NCBI RefSeq assembly: GCF_040448305.1
Contig: NZ_CP148752.1
Location: forward strand, 6,695,728-6,759,727
DNA from: Pseudomonas fluorescens
Lineage (GTDB): Bacteria; Pseudomonadota; Gammaproteobacteria; Pseudomonadales; Pseudomonadaceae
Length of the DNA stretch: 64,000 bases
Direction: 5' to 3'
Both the position numbers and the translations under genes were made by a program. This document shows positions 17,647-27,348 of the stretch, piece after piece; the first letter of the stretch is position 1; each line of letters starts with the position of its first letter. The notes below the pieces were generated by a model. That model searched no databases and was not told the DNA's origin. It saw only the letters and a program-made list of their open reading frames with translations.

Positions 17647-18999
17647 CTATTTCGGCCGCTTTGGTTTGGGTGGAGGCCCCATTGACTCAAGCACCTGGTG
17701 GAACGCGCTGATCAACTCATCATCCGTCGCCTTGGGTATCCGAGGCCGCTTGGCAGGCTTAGATGGCTTGGCAGTGGCCCCAGGTACCGAGGACTCGATT
17801 TCCTCTATTGCCGATCGCTCCCCCTCGTTTAGCGAAGCATGGAAAATCTTATCTATGACTCGGTTATCCCGGTCCGATCGGACAAACTGAACAACATTGG
17901 ACTTCAGGGAAATAGGCAGATCAAATGGGCACCTAAGGTCCAACCTGCTGCCAGTATTCCTGTTTTGAAGTGCCTGTCGGTGCAGCTCCTCTAGGTCACC
18001 CCGGTTAGCCGAATACGCCACTGACAGGTAAGCACGATGCACATCGGCAAGAGAGATGCTTTTTCGTCCAGATGCGCGAGCCTCGATGTACGCCAACTTT
18101 ATAAGCTGTACGGCTAGACGCTTAATGCCAAACGTTGATCGGTACATCTCCTCAACGAAATCATCGAAATTGACGTCTAGATGGCCATTGCATACCCGGA
18201 CGCATTCGCTCATGTAGTCGCGCCACGCTTCACTATCAGGAGCATCAGGCAGCATGATCCGCGGTTCGGCAAGCAGGCGCTGCTTGTCCTCGCTATTCCT
18301 CCCAAGCAGCTTATGCACCAGGCTGTAATTGGAGACATAAACCATGGGCGGACCAATTGCGGCCATTGTCAGGAGAATATCAGTGACTCGAGAGACACCT
18401 TGACCGGTGTTTATATGCTGAGTCTCTTCCAGCATCAGCAGTGACACACCATCCCTATTTGCACGTCTGCGGCATTCAACCAGCAGCTTTGCAACATTCG
18501 AGCGTGTCTTACCTACATCATCATGAAGGAAGTCTAAGAGCAGCTGCCTTCCACCCGCTTTCCCTCTTGCGCTTGCGTACCAATACGAAACGAGTTGGTG
18601 CACGCCTTCAAAATGATCGGCAGTAAAATCCACAGGCTTGGGCAGAACCTTCCTCAGCGCAGCGATGGTTTGGCTTTTTCCGATTCCAGCTAATCCGGTC
18701 AAACAGAAAGGTGCTACCTCCACCTCTGGCGGACAATAGACACGCGAGAGGTATGCCGCTTCGCTCTCAAACATTTTCCGGCAATACAGAGAAGCTTTAT
18801 CAATCATCTCCTTTATGAATTCTAGAGAGAATTGGTTAGGCAAGTAGATCTGCTTCAGGGTATCAGCCAGGACCTCCGCGGAGACCAATGCATCCGAATC
18901 GCCTAACTCTCTGATCAGATTCGGTCTGACTGTGACCACATCGCGAATTCGCCCTATGTCTGAACAGCCTTCGAATCTAGTGAACATTGCATCATTCAT
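17647..18999 (-). CDS. tnsC: TnsC-like AAA+ transposition regulator
   Basis: 450 residues. Walker A GLAGIGKS (about 102-109), Walker B LLMLEE (about 187-192) followed by TQHINTGQG, the layout of TnsC/TniB ATPases. TnsC links target-selecting TniQ/TnsD proteins to the TnsAB transposase and controls target immunity. Its start overlaps the tnsB stop by 8 bp, so tnsA-tnsB-tnsC is one coupled operon on the minus strand. The basic, proline-rich tail (KPSKPAKRPRIPK and PPPKPKRPK) is a likely contact region. The gene ends about 90 bp from the nearest left-end TnsB site. Confidence 0.92.
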   Translation of the reverse strand: MNDAMFTRFEGCSDIGRIRDVVTVRPNLIRELGDSDALVSAEVLADTLKQIYLPNQFSLEFIKEMIDKASLYCRKMFESEAAYLSRVYCPPEVEVAPFCLTGLAGIGKSQTIAALRKVLPKPVDFTADHFEGVHQLVSYWYASARGKAGGRQLLLDFLHDDVGKTRSNVAKLLVECRRRANRDGVSLLMLEETQHINTGQGVSRVTDILLTMAAIGPPMVYVSNYSLVHKLLGRNSEDKQRLLAEPRIMLPDAPDSEAWRDYMSECVRVCNGHLDVNFDDFVEEMYRSTFGIKRLAVQLIKLAYIEARASGRKSISLADVHRAYLSVAYSANRGDLEELHRQALQNRNTGSRLDLRCPFDLPISLKSNVVQFVRSDRDNRVIDKIFHASLNEGERSAIEEIESSVPGATAKPSKPAKRPRIPKATDDELISAFHQVLESMGPPPKPKRPK

Positions 19000-21007
19000 G
19001 TCGTTTTCCCCTGAAACGGTTGTAGTCAGCTATATCACGCTGGGCTGCTGCGCCTTTCGCAGCTCTGCCTGTGATCCGCTGACCACTGTCCCATTCCTTG
19101 CCAGTGTCCCTCCTGAACCTTTCCATGTAGTCCTGTTGTATGGCCGACTTTTCATCCCTCAATGCAGCTACGGCACTCCGCCGTTTTCCATCTATTTCTT
19201 TAAGCTCCTGCAGCGAGATATCAATGCTGCCTTCCAACGTACTTGCTGAGCGAACAAAGTCCAGCTCGAACAAGGCGCCATCCAACTCAATCCATATATG
19301 TCGGACACACATGGTCATAGCGTAAACGCTTGTTGGAATTGCCCCTTTTCTAGCAACGCGATCAAATACCCGCGTATTGACCAAGGCCTGCGACCTATAT
19401 CTACGACCGTAAAAATAGACGGCGTCTTTTTGTATAGTTGCCGGATGTTTGGTAAGAAACGTTCTTACTGCCTCATCGAAAGGCTTGCTTATCGAGCTGT
19501 TTCGCCCTCTATCGTCCAAATACCTCCATATATTCCGAGGCGTCGGCGTGAATCCGACCAAGAGCATTTCTTCCGTCATACGACGGCTCGCATCGGACGT
19601 GTCATTGTCAATGAGAACCTGATAAATTTCGCGCCGCGACATTTCAACGAAATTTAAGGAACTATGGTAGTACGTGGGCTGATCCCGATTCTGTTTCTCT
19701 CTCGGGTGCGATGACTCCACCGTTGCCTTGGACTGACCAGAATGGGTTGGAGTCAGCTCAAATGTACCCAACCAGCTAATTTCCGCCTCACACTCAAAGT
19801 TTGAGCCTGGCCCCCTGTCAAAAATCAAATTGCTCGAAAGACCTACGCAAGGCCATTCGCCTAGCTTGATCTGAACGCCAAACAACTCTCCGAATTTGAC
19901 TTTATCAATAGCCATGGAGAAAAGGGCCATCCTGTACGCCTCCATGTTCTCTTTACCTTCAGAAAAACCTATTCCAACCACGGCTCCGGACAGTCCGCAA
20001 ACAGCGCGAACGACGCAAAAACTGTCCACAGCACTGCCTTCCGTTAGACCAGATAGTTTTTCCGAGATGTTGTATCCGTCAAACTCAACAACCTGGTTGA
20101 GGTTCGACAGCTGCTCAGCGAAGCTACCCTCTGATCCGGATTGAGCCCTTGCTTTACTGGCACCTTTCAGCTCGCGAGCAAGTGCGGCCGAACTAATCAA
20201 TTTTCGTACCCAGTACACGAACTGATCGAAAGAAGGAAAGGGCTTCCCGGCAGGATGGGTGTATATCCTGGTACCATCCTTTTTGGTTGTTACGACACAA
20301 CCGAACACTTTAGTCAGCACATCACCATACAGCTTATTTTGTGTCGTGTAGGCAGACTTGAACTTCACAAATCCGGAAATAATCATATGCTTCATTTCTT
20401 CCGTGACAGGAAATCCATATTTTTTTCCGGCTCTGGCAGGTCTACCTAGTTTTCGAGAGCCTACCGGCTTTTCCTTGCTCCAGCCTCCGATACGGTGAAG
20501 CCTCGGTAGCAGCGCCCACTTGTTGTGGCCAAACACTATATAGCTGTAGAACCAGAATCTCAGGCGTCGAGAGTTTTGCTGTGGTCGCTGGCTTTTGGCG
20601 TGGGCGTTTATGATGGCGCTCGGATTGTCTGCCGCCAGAATTTCTTGGTACCTATCGACCAGCTCAGCGATCGCCATATACCGGCGATTTACCTTTTGGT
20701 CGTAGCTTTCCTTGGTATAAATCCGACGGCTTTCCAAATGAGAAATTGAAATGCCCTGGATATGGGAGAGCCACGGTGGATACGCTTCCCCGTCGCACAC
20801 CTCAATCAACGCTCCGCCCTCGAGCGCGGCCTCGAAGTCGATCCTGGTCAGCGTTATCAAATCAGCACTAATATCTGAGCCGTCCTCAGCGAAAAGAACA
20901 AGTCTCGCCCGATTCCTAGCTGAGTCACTCTGTAAGAAATGATATGTCAGGCCTTTCAATAAGCTTTGAAAGCCTTCTGGCGCGATTACACGCGCGCCAA
21001 TTATCAT
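18992..21007 (-). CDS. tnsB: TnsB-like DDE transposase
   Basis: 671 residues with the retroviral-integrase-type catalytic core: D310 in VVEFDGYN, D397 in IFDRGPGSN and E431 in KATVESSH, all three present. N-terminal DNA-binding region (about 1-280) and a C-terminal Mu-type beta-barrel and linker for TnsC contact. TnsB binds the transposon ends and performs 3' cleavage and strand transfer. Its ATG overlaps the tnsA stop (ATGA). The length is close to Tn7 TnsB (about 700). Confidence 0.95.
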   Translation of the reverse strand: MIIGARVIAPEGFQSLLKGLTYHFLQSDSARNRARLVLFAEDGSDISADLITLTRIDFEAALEGGALIEVCDGEAYPPWLSHIQGISISHLESRRIYTKESYDQKVNRRYMAIAELVDRYQEILAADNPSAIINAHAKSQRPQQNSRRLRFWFYSYIVFGHNKWALLPRLHRIGGWSKEKPVGSRKLGRPARAGKKYGFPVTEEMKHMIISGFVKFKSAYTTQNKLYGDVLTKVFGCVVTTKKDGTRIYTHPAGKPFPSFDQFVYWVRKLISSAALARELKGASKARAQSGSEGSFAEQLSNLNQVVEFDGYNISEKLSGLTEGSAVDSFCVVRAVCGLSGAVVGIGFSEGKENMEAYRMALFSMAIDKVKFGELFGVQIKLGEWPCVGLSSNLIFDRGPGSNFECEAEISWLGTFELTPTHSGQSKATVESSHPREKQNRDQPTYYHSSLNFVEMSRREIYQVLIDNDTSDASRRMTEEMLLVGFTPTPRNIWRYLDDRGRNSSISKPFDEAVRTFLTKHPATIQKDAVYFYGRRYRSQALVNTRVFDRVARKGAIPTSVYAMTMCVRHIWIELDGALFELDFVRSASTLEGSIDISLQELKEIDGKRRSAVAALRDEKSAIQQDYMERFRRDTGKEWDSGQRITGRAAKGAAAQRDIADYNRFRGKRHE

Positions 21008-22011
21008 GGCTCGACCTCCTCAAACAGAGATCCATAAATAGAAAGGAGATCCCGTTCTTCGCTATTCAGTGGATGGTCGATGAGAATCGGTTCAAATAAA
21101 CTAACCAACAGATCTCGATTCCAAATGTCTTGGTAGATTCTTGCCAAGAACTGGTCTCGAAACCCCCAACGAGCCCCGTATTTGATTGCGATTCTAGCTA
21201 CCGGATAGCCTGACTTAACGGCTTCCTTGATTTCGCAACTGAACTCACTTAGCACCTCAGCATTAATATTTGTAGGAAGGCCATGAGCCCCATACAACAA
21301 ATCTAGGTTTGCAATCACGACAGGGTCGAGGTGGTCGAGCGATACCTGTACGGTTCTTATGCCCGCGCTTGAGTAGTAATATTCTTCAAGCTTAGCCCTC
21401 AACTGGGCGCGATCCCGATCCTTTTTTTGCTGAAGTGGTGTTTTCACACCCAAGCGGTTTCTTTCGACGAAAGCCTCTTTTTTGTCTTTTACAGTCCAAT
21501 TGACGGCATATGGGATACCGCCTTGACCACACATGTAAAGCAACAGGTCACCCTGATAAGGAAATGGCACTTTTTGCGGCCGGCCATTCAGGTTTTCTAC
21601 CGAGATTTCGTAATGCTTGAAACCAATCTGTTTCGCAACTTCTACGGTACCCGTGATCGGATGTGAAAATCTGCCTTTGGTCAAAGGATGGCCATGCAAC
21701 GGATGCACCGATGTCACGGGGGACAGCATTTTCTGCTCATGGATATCGAGAAGATCTGGATGATAAAGCGCGAGTTGTGTGAATACCCGCTCTGGTGTGG
21801 ACATGGCGTGCAATGTCCGACCTAGTTTCCGGCTATTCAGCCGGCTGATGCGAGAGCCTTTTGGAGCTTCGCTGGTGACGGCCAATGTTGAGGGTATATA
21901 TATATCACCCCACTTGAACCGGCCTTGACGACTCACTATCAGGCTAAATTTCTGCTGCGGTGTCATCCAAACAAATCCAATGTCTTGAGCCCTCTGCCGA
22001 ACATCAGTCAT
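21004..22011 (-). CDS. tnsA: TnsA-like 5'-end endonuclease
   Basis: 335 residues; TnsA cuts the 5' ends so that the element moves by cut-and-paste. A PD-(D/E)XK-type catalytic set can be aligned: E74 (STPERVF), D155 (PYQGDLLLY) and K175 (NWTVKDKK). It is longer than Tn7 TnsA (about 270 residues), with an extended C-terminal helical domain after about residue 200. Start ATG at 22011 is the first in frame. It is the first gene of tnsABC; its promoter must lie in the divergent region up to 22722. Confidence 0.9.
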   Translation of the reverse strand: MTDVRQRAQDIGFVWMTPQQKFSLIVSRQGRFKWGDIYIPSTLAVTSEAPKGSRISRLNSRKLGRTLHAMSTPERVFTQLALYHPDLLDIHEQKMLSPVTSVHPLHGHPLTKGRFSHPITGTVEVAKQIGFKHYEISVENLNGRPQKVPFPYQGDLLLYMCGQGGIPYAVNWTVKDKKEAFVERNRLGVKTPLQQKKDRDRAQLRAKLEEYYYSSAGIRTVQVSLDHLDPVVIANLDLLYGAHGLPTNINAEVLSEFSCEIKEAVKSGYPVARIAIKYGARWGFRDQFLARIYQDIWNRDLLVSLFEPILIDHPLNSEERDLLSIYGSLFEEVEP

Positions 22012-22722
22012 GCATCACATGGCTGACTCATCAAAGAACCCCGCACCTCAAAAGTAAGCGAGCAAATACAAACCTCGCCGTTCACGATAAGAAGTTTTCT
22101 TGGGATGAGCGGAGCCATGCAGGACTTGACGTCCCACACGCATGGAATAGACAATGGATTTGTCAGGAGTCCCAATATCTGACAACTCCACAGAGGCCCA
22201 AGGTAGCACTTGGGCCTTTGCCTATCTGACTCCTAGCTCTTGGTGTTTAGCTGGGTGTCATATCATTTCCTCGTTCTCTCTAGGCTCGTATTGTTGCTAG
22301 GCCCCCAGTGGTAGCACCACTCATCAAGCTTACTACAGCCTTGTATGGCCTGGCCTTAACCCACCGGATGGATCGGGCCTATCAGGTCGTCTCTGGCAAT
22401 TGTTTTGTATAGTTCCCCGTTACAAACTTCGGTTAAGCGAATTATGGTACCGCCAGAAAATGCTCGCTGACAACAAAAAATAGACTGGAAATTCCGCCTC
22501 TGGAGGCGCAAATCAAGCGACTGTTCGTATTTCTGGACTAGCACCCAGACGCCACCACTCGCAATCAAAATAACCTAACTGATTAAAAAAATTTTCTTTA
22601 GACCTAATATTTACTAGCAGCTTAATTATAGCTAACAAGCCAGCGCCTCATAACAAAGCAGTTCTTATCGGAAGGCTCAGATTGGTTAATATTGATACTC
22701 CCAACTTATCTTGGTCTTGGCT
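22012..22722. other. Divergent regulatory region between tnsA and the TnsD-like gene
   Basis: About 710 bp without a convincing gene. It contains a terminator-like hairpin GGCCCAAG-GTAGCA-CTTGGGCC with TTT at 22195-22219 and an AT-rich stretch at about 22570-22660 before the TnsD-like start. A 70-codon minus-strand frame at 22356-22568 has no ribosome-binding site and no recognisable features. Confidence 0.5.
22195..22219. terminator. Hairpin terminator
   Basis: Perfect 8-bp stem GGCCCAAG/CTTGGGCC with a 6-base loop followed by TTTG on the plus strand. No gene ends directly before it on either strand, so it may insulate the tns promoters from each other. Confidence 0.5.
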
Positions 22723-24345
22723 ATGGACGTTCCGCGCACCACACCACAAGAGCAAGACACTCCTATCCTTTTACGCTGGCTTATCGACGAGACATTCTTT
22801 AGCCTTTGTAGCCGCTATCACCTTTTTTCTGGAAATTTTTCCCCCTCAACAACATCCAATCAACTAGTCAGCTCAACAGAGCTTGGAATTAAGCACGACT
22901 TTCCATTTAATCTGGACACCCTAAAATCTAATGGTTTCGCTGCTTGGGGAAATTCAGAATCGATAATTGCCGGCCATACTATTCTTCCTCTATTTTCTCC
23001 ATTCCAGTCTGAGTCGAATATTCAAGCTGCTATCGCGTCAATGAAGTCTTCCAAGCTTGGCTCGATTAAGTATCGTCTAGGACTTCTGACTGGTCGCTTT
23101 GGCGCCGAGCACCCTTTAAAGGCCTGCACTACATGCATGAGATACGATTTCGCTACTCACGGTGTTTCCTACTGGCACCTGGCTCATCAATATCCAGGAG
23201 TCATTGTGTGTCCAGTCCACCACCAGCTGCTTCGGGAATGCATTCACAATCGTCGGTGGTCTGGGCGTTTTCTATGGACCTTGCCAAGCGAAGAGGAACT
23301 GTCACCTTCCCCAGAAATTGAGCCTTACTCGGCTACACAGGCTGCACTTTTACAGCTGGCAACCGCGGTACTCGACCTCGCGGCGATAGGGTTCAGTAGG
23401 ACCTTTGATCCTCAACTTGTAAGTTCTGTGTACTGCGGCGCATTGAACAGATTCGGCAAATCGAATGCTGCTCTGAAAAGCGCTGCCGCTTCGCTTTCGG
23501 AGCACACCGCGCTACTACAGTCTTACCACCCGCTAACCCATCTCCCTTCGACGGCTGAAGGTGCCGCACCGTTTATCGAGCAATTCACACGCTCCCCCCG
23601 CGGGCACTTTCATCCTCTAAAGCACTTGGTGATGATTACCTGGTTGTTCGACAACCTTGGTTCTTTTATGGATGCCTACGAGCAAGTTGAGTTTCAGGAG
23701 CACCTGAGGCCGTTGGTCAAGGTTGCCGGGGCTAGCCGGATGCTCCCTGCTCTTGGACGAGCCGAGCCTCATACCGTCGCGCATGTGCCGAAAGCAAGGC
23801 CGAGGCCAAAAAAGCTCAAGCCCTCCGTCCGATCTGCGGTCTTAGAGCTTCTCGCTGGAGGGGCCTTGAAATCGGATATCTGCTTGCGGTTCAACATCAC
23901 CATTTCGACGGTAAACAAGTTGCTCCGCGCAGAACCCCTAGCGCAACGCGCATGGGCCGAAGCACGACATCACCAAACTTTACTGCAACATCGAAACGGT
24001 TGGAGTGCACTGATAGCTCAGGCGCCTGATCTGAGCACCAAGGCGCTCCGAGGGCATTCTCCCGGGACATATGCCTGGCTTTACCGAAACGACAAGGCTT
24101 GGCTGCTCTCACAGACTACACAGCTCCCCGCAGCACGACAGGGCAACCATTCGAAGATCGACTGGCTGGCTAGAGATCGAGACTTGGAGCAGCTCGTTCG
24201 GCGCTCACTGATCGACAAATTCGGCTCAGACAGAGATCTGCACCTCAGCAGATCGCAGATCTACGCTCTGGTACCAATCCTCCCAACATGTTTGGAGAAA
24301 CGAAGCCGTTATGAGGGCACCCGAGCCTTTTTACTTGGGGTGTAA
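22723..24345 (+). CDS. tnsD: TnsD-like TniQ target-selection protein
   Basis: 540 residues from ATG at 22723; the frame extends four codons further to a TTG. N-terminal TniQ domain with a zinc-binding CTTC...CPVHH pair of Cys/His motifs (about residues 135-180, around SYWHLAHQYPG), then a long C-terminal part with helix-turn-helix-like segments (ALKSDICLRFNITISTVNKL; HLSRSQIYALVPILP). The length and two-part build match TnsD of Tn7 (508 residues), which binds the end of glmS through its C-terminal region. It is therefore the best candidate for the glmS-targeting factor. Divergent from tnsABC. Confidence 0.87.
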   Translation: MDVPRTTPQEQDTPILLRWLIDETFFSLCSRYHLFSGNFSPSTTSNQLVSSTELGIKHDFPFNLDTLKSNGFAAWGNSESIIAGHTILPLFSPFQSESNIQAAIASMKSSKLGSIKYRLGLLTGRFGAEHPLKACTTCMRYDFATHGVSYWHLAHQYPGVIVCPVHHQLLRECIHNRRWSGRFLWTLPSEEELSPSPEIEPYSATQAALLQLATAVLDLAAIGFSRTFDPQLVSSVYCGALNRFGKSNAALKSAAASLSEHTALLQSYHPLTHLPSTAEGAAPFIEQFTRSPRGHFHPLKHLVMITWLFDNLGSFMDAYEQVEFQEHLRPLVKVAGASRMLPALGRAEPHTVAHVPKARPRPKKLKPSVRSAVLELLAGGALKSDICLRFNITISTVNKLLRAEPLAQRAWAEARHHQTLLQHRNGWSALIAQAPDLSTKALRGHSPGTYAWLYRNDKAWLLSQTTQLPAARQGNHSKIDWLARDRDLEQLVRRSLIDKFGSDRDLHLSRSQIYALVPILPTCLEKRSRYEGTRAFLLGV

Positions 24346-24407
24346 AGGAAACAATCATGTCGAGTCTTGGTTGAGGTCACTCGGGCTGGCTAAAGGTTGT
24401 GCCAGTT

Positions 24408-24577
24408 TCGACCCAGGCTGTGTGAAAACGCATACTCCGTTTTGAAGTCTGCGTTGCTACGTAAAATCTGCCAGCGTTTGGTTAATCAGCTGCCCGTAAA
24501 TTTGCGTACGAACGCGATTTCCGTTCCAGTCCTGGCCGGGAAACCTGCTCCAAAACGTTTTCACACAGCCTGGACCC
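24408..24577. mobile_element. MITE-like palindromic element, copy 1 (170 bp)
   Basis: Begins TCGACCCAGGCTGTGTGAAA and ends CACACAGCCTGGACCC, with near-perfect terminal inverted repeats around CCAGGCTGTGTGAAAACG and an internal palindromic pair (CTACGTAAAAT / AAATTTGCGTACG). It encodes no protein. A second copy of the same length lies at 34309-34478, and a partial relative at 39574. The terminal GGCTGTGTGAAAACG motif resembles ends of several proteobacterial IS elements; the parent transposase is not in the window. Confidence 0.85.
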
Positions 24578-24656
24578 CAAGCGGACTGTCACCGCCGCTA
24601 AGATGTGCCGTTCGCGAATGCCCGTTTGAAGATAAGGTCAAGCGCGCCGGCGCGAT

Positions 24657-24845
24657 TCAGGGTATAGCTGAGTCGCTCGACTTCGGCGTCAGAACTATCG
24701 CGCCGTCGATCACTTCAATGGTCAGTACGTCGCCGATGCTCAATCCTAAACTGGCGAGTAGTTCAGGCGGCAAGTCAATGATGACGTCGCCGCTTCCATC
24801 CGCAGGATCTTGGCATTTCACTGTCCAGCGCTGGGCTTCGGTCAT
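24657..24845 (-). CDS. AbrB/MazE/SpoVT-type antitoxin-like DNA-binding protein
   Basis: 62 residues from ATG at 24845; an upstream in-frame ATG at 24884 would add 13 residues. The swapped-hairpin AbrB fold is recognisable in VIIDLPPELLASLGLSIGDVLTIEV followed by DGAIVLTP. Proteins of this kind are usually antitoxins paired with a toxin and repress their own operon. No toxin gene is adjacent: downstream (left) is the MITE, upstream is the divergent nuclease module. It may be an orphan antitoxin or a local repressor of that module. Confidence 0.75.
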   Translation of the reverse strand: MTEAQRWTVKCQDPADGSGDVIIDLPPELLASLGLSIGDVLTIEVIDGAIVLTPKSSDSAIP

Positions 24846-24940
24846 GATGTTATTCACACTTTGGTCTTGGCGGGGATAATTCATTATGCTCGCAATATCA
24901 TCGCCAGTTTAAGCGTGCTGCTGACTGGGAGTGACTTCTC

Positions 24941-24995
24941 CTGACCGTTTTCTGCCTGTCGTGACAGGCAACAATCGGCCAATAGTGGTCATTCA
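24941..24995. repeat. Degenerate intergenic palindrome of Pseudomonas type
   Basis: TGACC...GCCTGTC-GT-GACAGGC...GGTCA: nested palindrome with CGGCCAATAG motif. Related sequences recur at 26778-26866, 28042-28102, about 32075-32125, 37690-37800, 39520-39572 and 40640-40680, all in gaps between cargo modules. Confidence 0.6.
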
Positions 24996-25163
24996 GGTGT
25001 GACTGTGAAAGTAGGGCAATTCAGTCTTTCGCTGAGTTCGAGAAGGCGTTGACCAATGCCGGTGCCCTTCGGTGAATCGCTGGTTCCCCCAGCCGGCACC
25101 CGGTAGGATCACCGCTTGATTAGTCAGGGGAGAACAAGGACTGATGTGGATGATACCGAGTGG

Positions 25164-25982
25164 ATGGTCCAGTGCGCCCTCTCTGAGAGGCACAGCGTGC
25201 TGACCGCAATCCTGCATGGAAAAGCCGGTCGGGTAGACATAGACGACCAGGTGCTCAGTTGGCGGGAACTGTTCCGGAAGCGAGAAGACTTGTTGACCTC
25301 GGTTTTTTTTGGCCGACTTCACTACCTCAGTGAACACACCCAAGCCTTTGCTTTAGCCTTACTACTTGGCAAGCCCCTGAGTGATTCATTGGGCGCGCTG
25401 CAGAACATTGAGTTCTGGCCCCGATTAAAAGGCCTCGAGGACCGTCGGTATGTCGAACCCGATGTTGTCCTGCATTTTGATGAGCACCTTGTTCTAGTCG
25501 AGATAAAGCCGCCCTTTGGCAAAGATCAGTGCAAGGACCAGTGGTCTACAGAAGTCCAGGCTTTGGAGCTCCAAAACGACGAGCGTAAATCAATTATTTT
25601 TCTCGCCCTTGGGCGCAACGTGCCCGCTTGGAAATCCGAAGCTGCGGATCTCGAAGGTGAGTTCTCCAACATCGGCCTGCGTGTGGTTGCTCAGGAATGG
25701 CAAGTGCTCAAGGATGGGTTGAACGAGATGTCGGACACCCTTGATGCGCGTGACAATCGTATAGTCGCCGATTGGATGGAAGCATTCAGCCTGTATGGCC
25801 TGAGAGATCGCCCTAAGCCCTTCGCAACTCTGCTGCCACTCTGCATGGGTGACGGGGTAGATGCAGCCCTCAGCGTGCTTAGGGACATTCCCCTCAGTAC
25901 ACAGTGGGGCCCCTTGGTTTCACTGGCCACCGACTTTGAAAAGGAAGAAACACCATGGAAATTTCTCACGAAGATGCGCTGA
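25164..25982 (+). CDS. PD-(D/E)XK nuclease-like protein, first gene of a two-gene module
   Basis: 272 residues from ATG at 25164; the open frame begins at 25116. The core EPDVVL...LVLVEIKPPFGKDQ gives a PD-(D/E)XK triad D100, E113, K115, preceded by an REDLLTSVFFGRLHYL motif like the N-terminal helix of many restriction and defence nucleases. No DNA-recognition or helicase domain is visible. The stop overlaps the next gene start by 28 bp, so the pair is translationally coupled. A nuclease acting on DNA or RNA under control of the partner is the best guess; phage defence is inferred from nuclease fold and transposon cargo location. Confidence 0.7.
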   Translation: MVQCALSERHSVLTAILHGKAGRVDIDDQVLSWRELFRKREDLLTSVFFGRLHYLSEHTQAFALALLLGKPLSDSLGALQNIEFWPRLKGLEDRRYVEPDVVLHFDEHLVLVEIKPPFGKDQCKDQWSTEVQALELQNDERKSIIFLALGRNVPAWKSEAADLEGEFSNIGLRVVAQEWQVLKDGLNEMSDTLDARDNRIVADWMEAFSLYGLRDRPKPFATLLPLCMGDGVDAALSVLRDIPLSTQWGPLVSLATDFEKEETPWKFLTKMR

Positions 25983-26542
25983 CGCTGGTTGCACAGGTGC
26001 AAAGGGCTCACCGCTTGGCGGCGGGCTTTTACCAACGCATCCTGCCGGCGCTTGAGAGTATTGCGCATTCGTTGGACACGAGCTTTTGGTATTGGGGGAC
26101 CGATGTCTTCTCGCGCCCCGCTGGACGCAACAGCTACCCTGGCAAGCCATGGAGTTGGGACCTCCTGCCAATGAGCGCTCCATTGTTCGTGTTCTTACGC
26201 CAGAACGGGCCTCAGATGCAAGTCACCGATCTGGTGGTGGAGTTCCAACTGCAGCTCGATCCTGCTTTGATCCCAGCCAGCAAGAAGGGGCAGCCTGATC
26301 CAGTAATTATGGGCGCATCCGAGCCTTTACTGCAGGTCTATCTTTACTGGCCCACCGAAGAGGCACAAGAGGAGCTCAAGACGGAATGGGAGGCAGCCAG
26401 CTATCCAGTTGGTCCGGTGGGTCAAGTGGAGGCCGTGTCGCCAAAGCTCAGTGCTGTCAGACTGGAGTTCCCCTTCGCCGAATTCGTCCGAGATGCTGGG
26501 GCGATAGAAGTGGCATTAAAGACTCACCTTCCGATCAATTAA
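25955..26542 (+). CDS. Unknown partner protein of the PD-(D/E)XK module
   Basis: 195 residues from ATG at 25955 with AAGGAAG at -10, overlapping the nuclease gene by 28 bp. No family recognised. A helical N-terminus (about 1-45) is followed by a Trp/Pro-rich segment (FWYWGTDVFSRPAGRN; PGKPWSWDLLPM) and a mainly beta C-terminus. No membrane segment, signal peptide or HTH. The tight overlap argues that it works with, senses for or restrains the upstream nuclease. Confidence 0.75.
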   Translation: MEISHEDALTLVAQVQRAHRLAAGFYQRILPALESIAHSLDTSFWYWGTDVFSRPAGRNSYPGKPWSWDLLPMSAPLFVFLRQNGPQMQVTDLVVEFQLQLDPALIPASKKGQPDPVIMGASEPLLQVYLYWPTEEAQEELKTEWEAASYPVGPVGQVEAVSPKLSAVRLEFPFAEFVRDAGAIEVALKTHLPIN

Positions 26543-27305
<763 letters not shown>

Positions 27306-27348
27306 GCCCCCTTAACCTAAATATTAGCCATACACATAAAGAGTTATC

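Noticed and set aside
22356..22568. 70-codon minus frame between tnsA and tnsD
   Set aside because: No ribosome-binding site or domain, and low-complexity support only.
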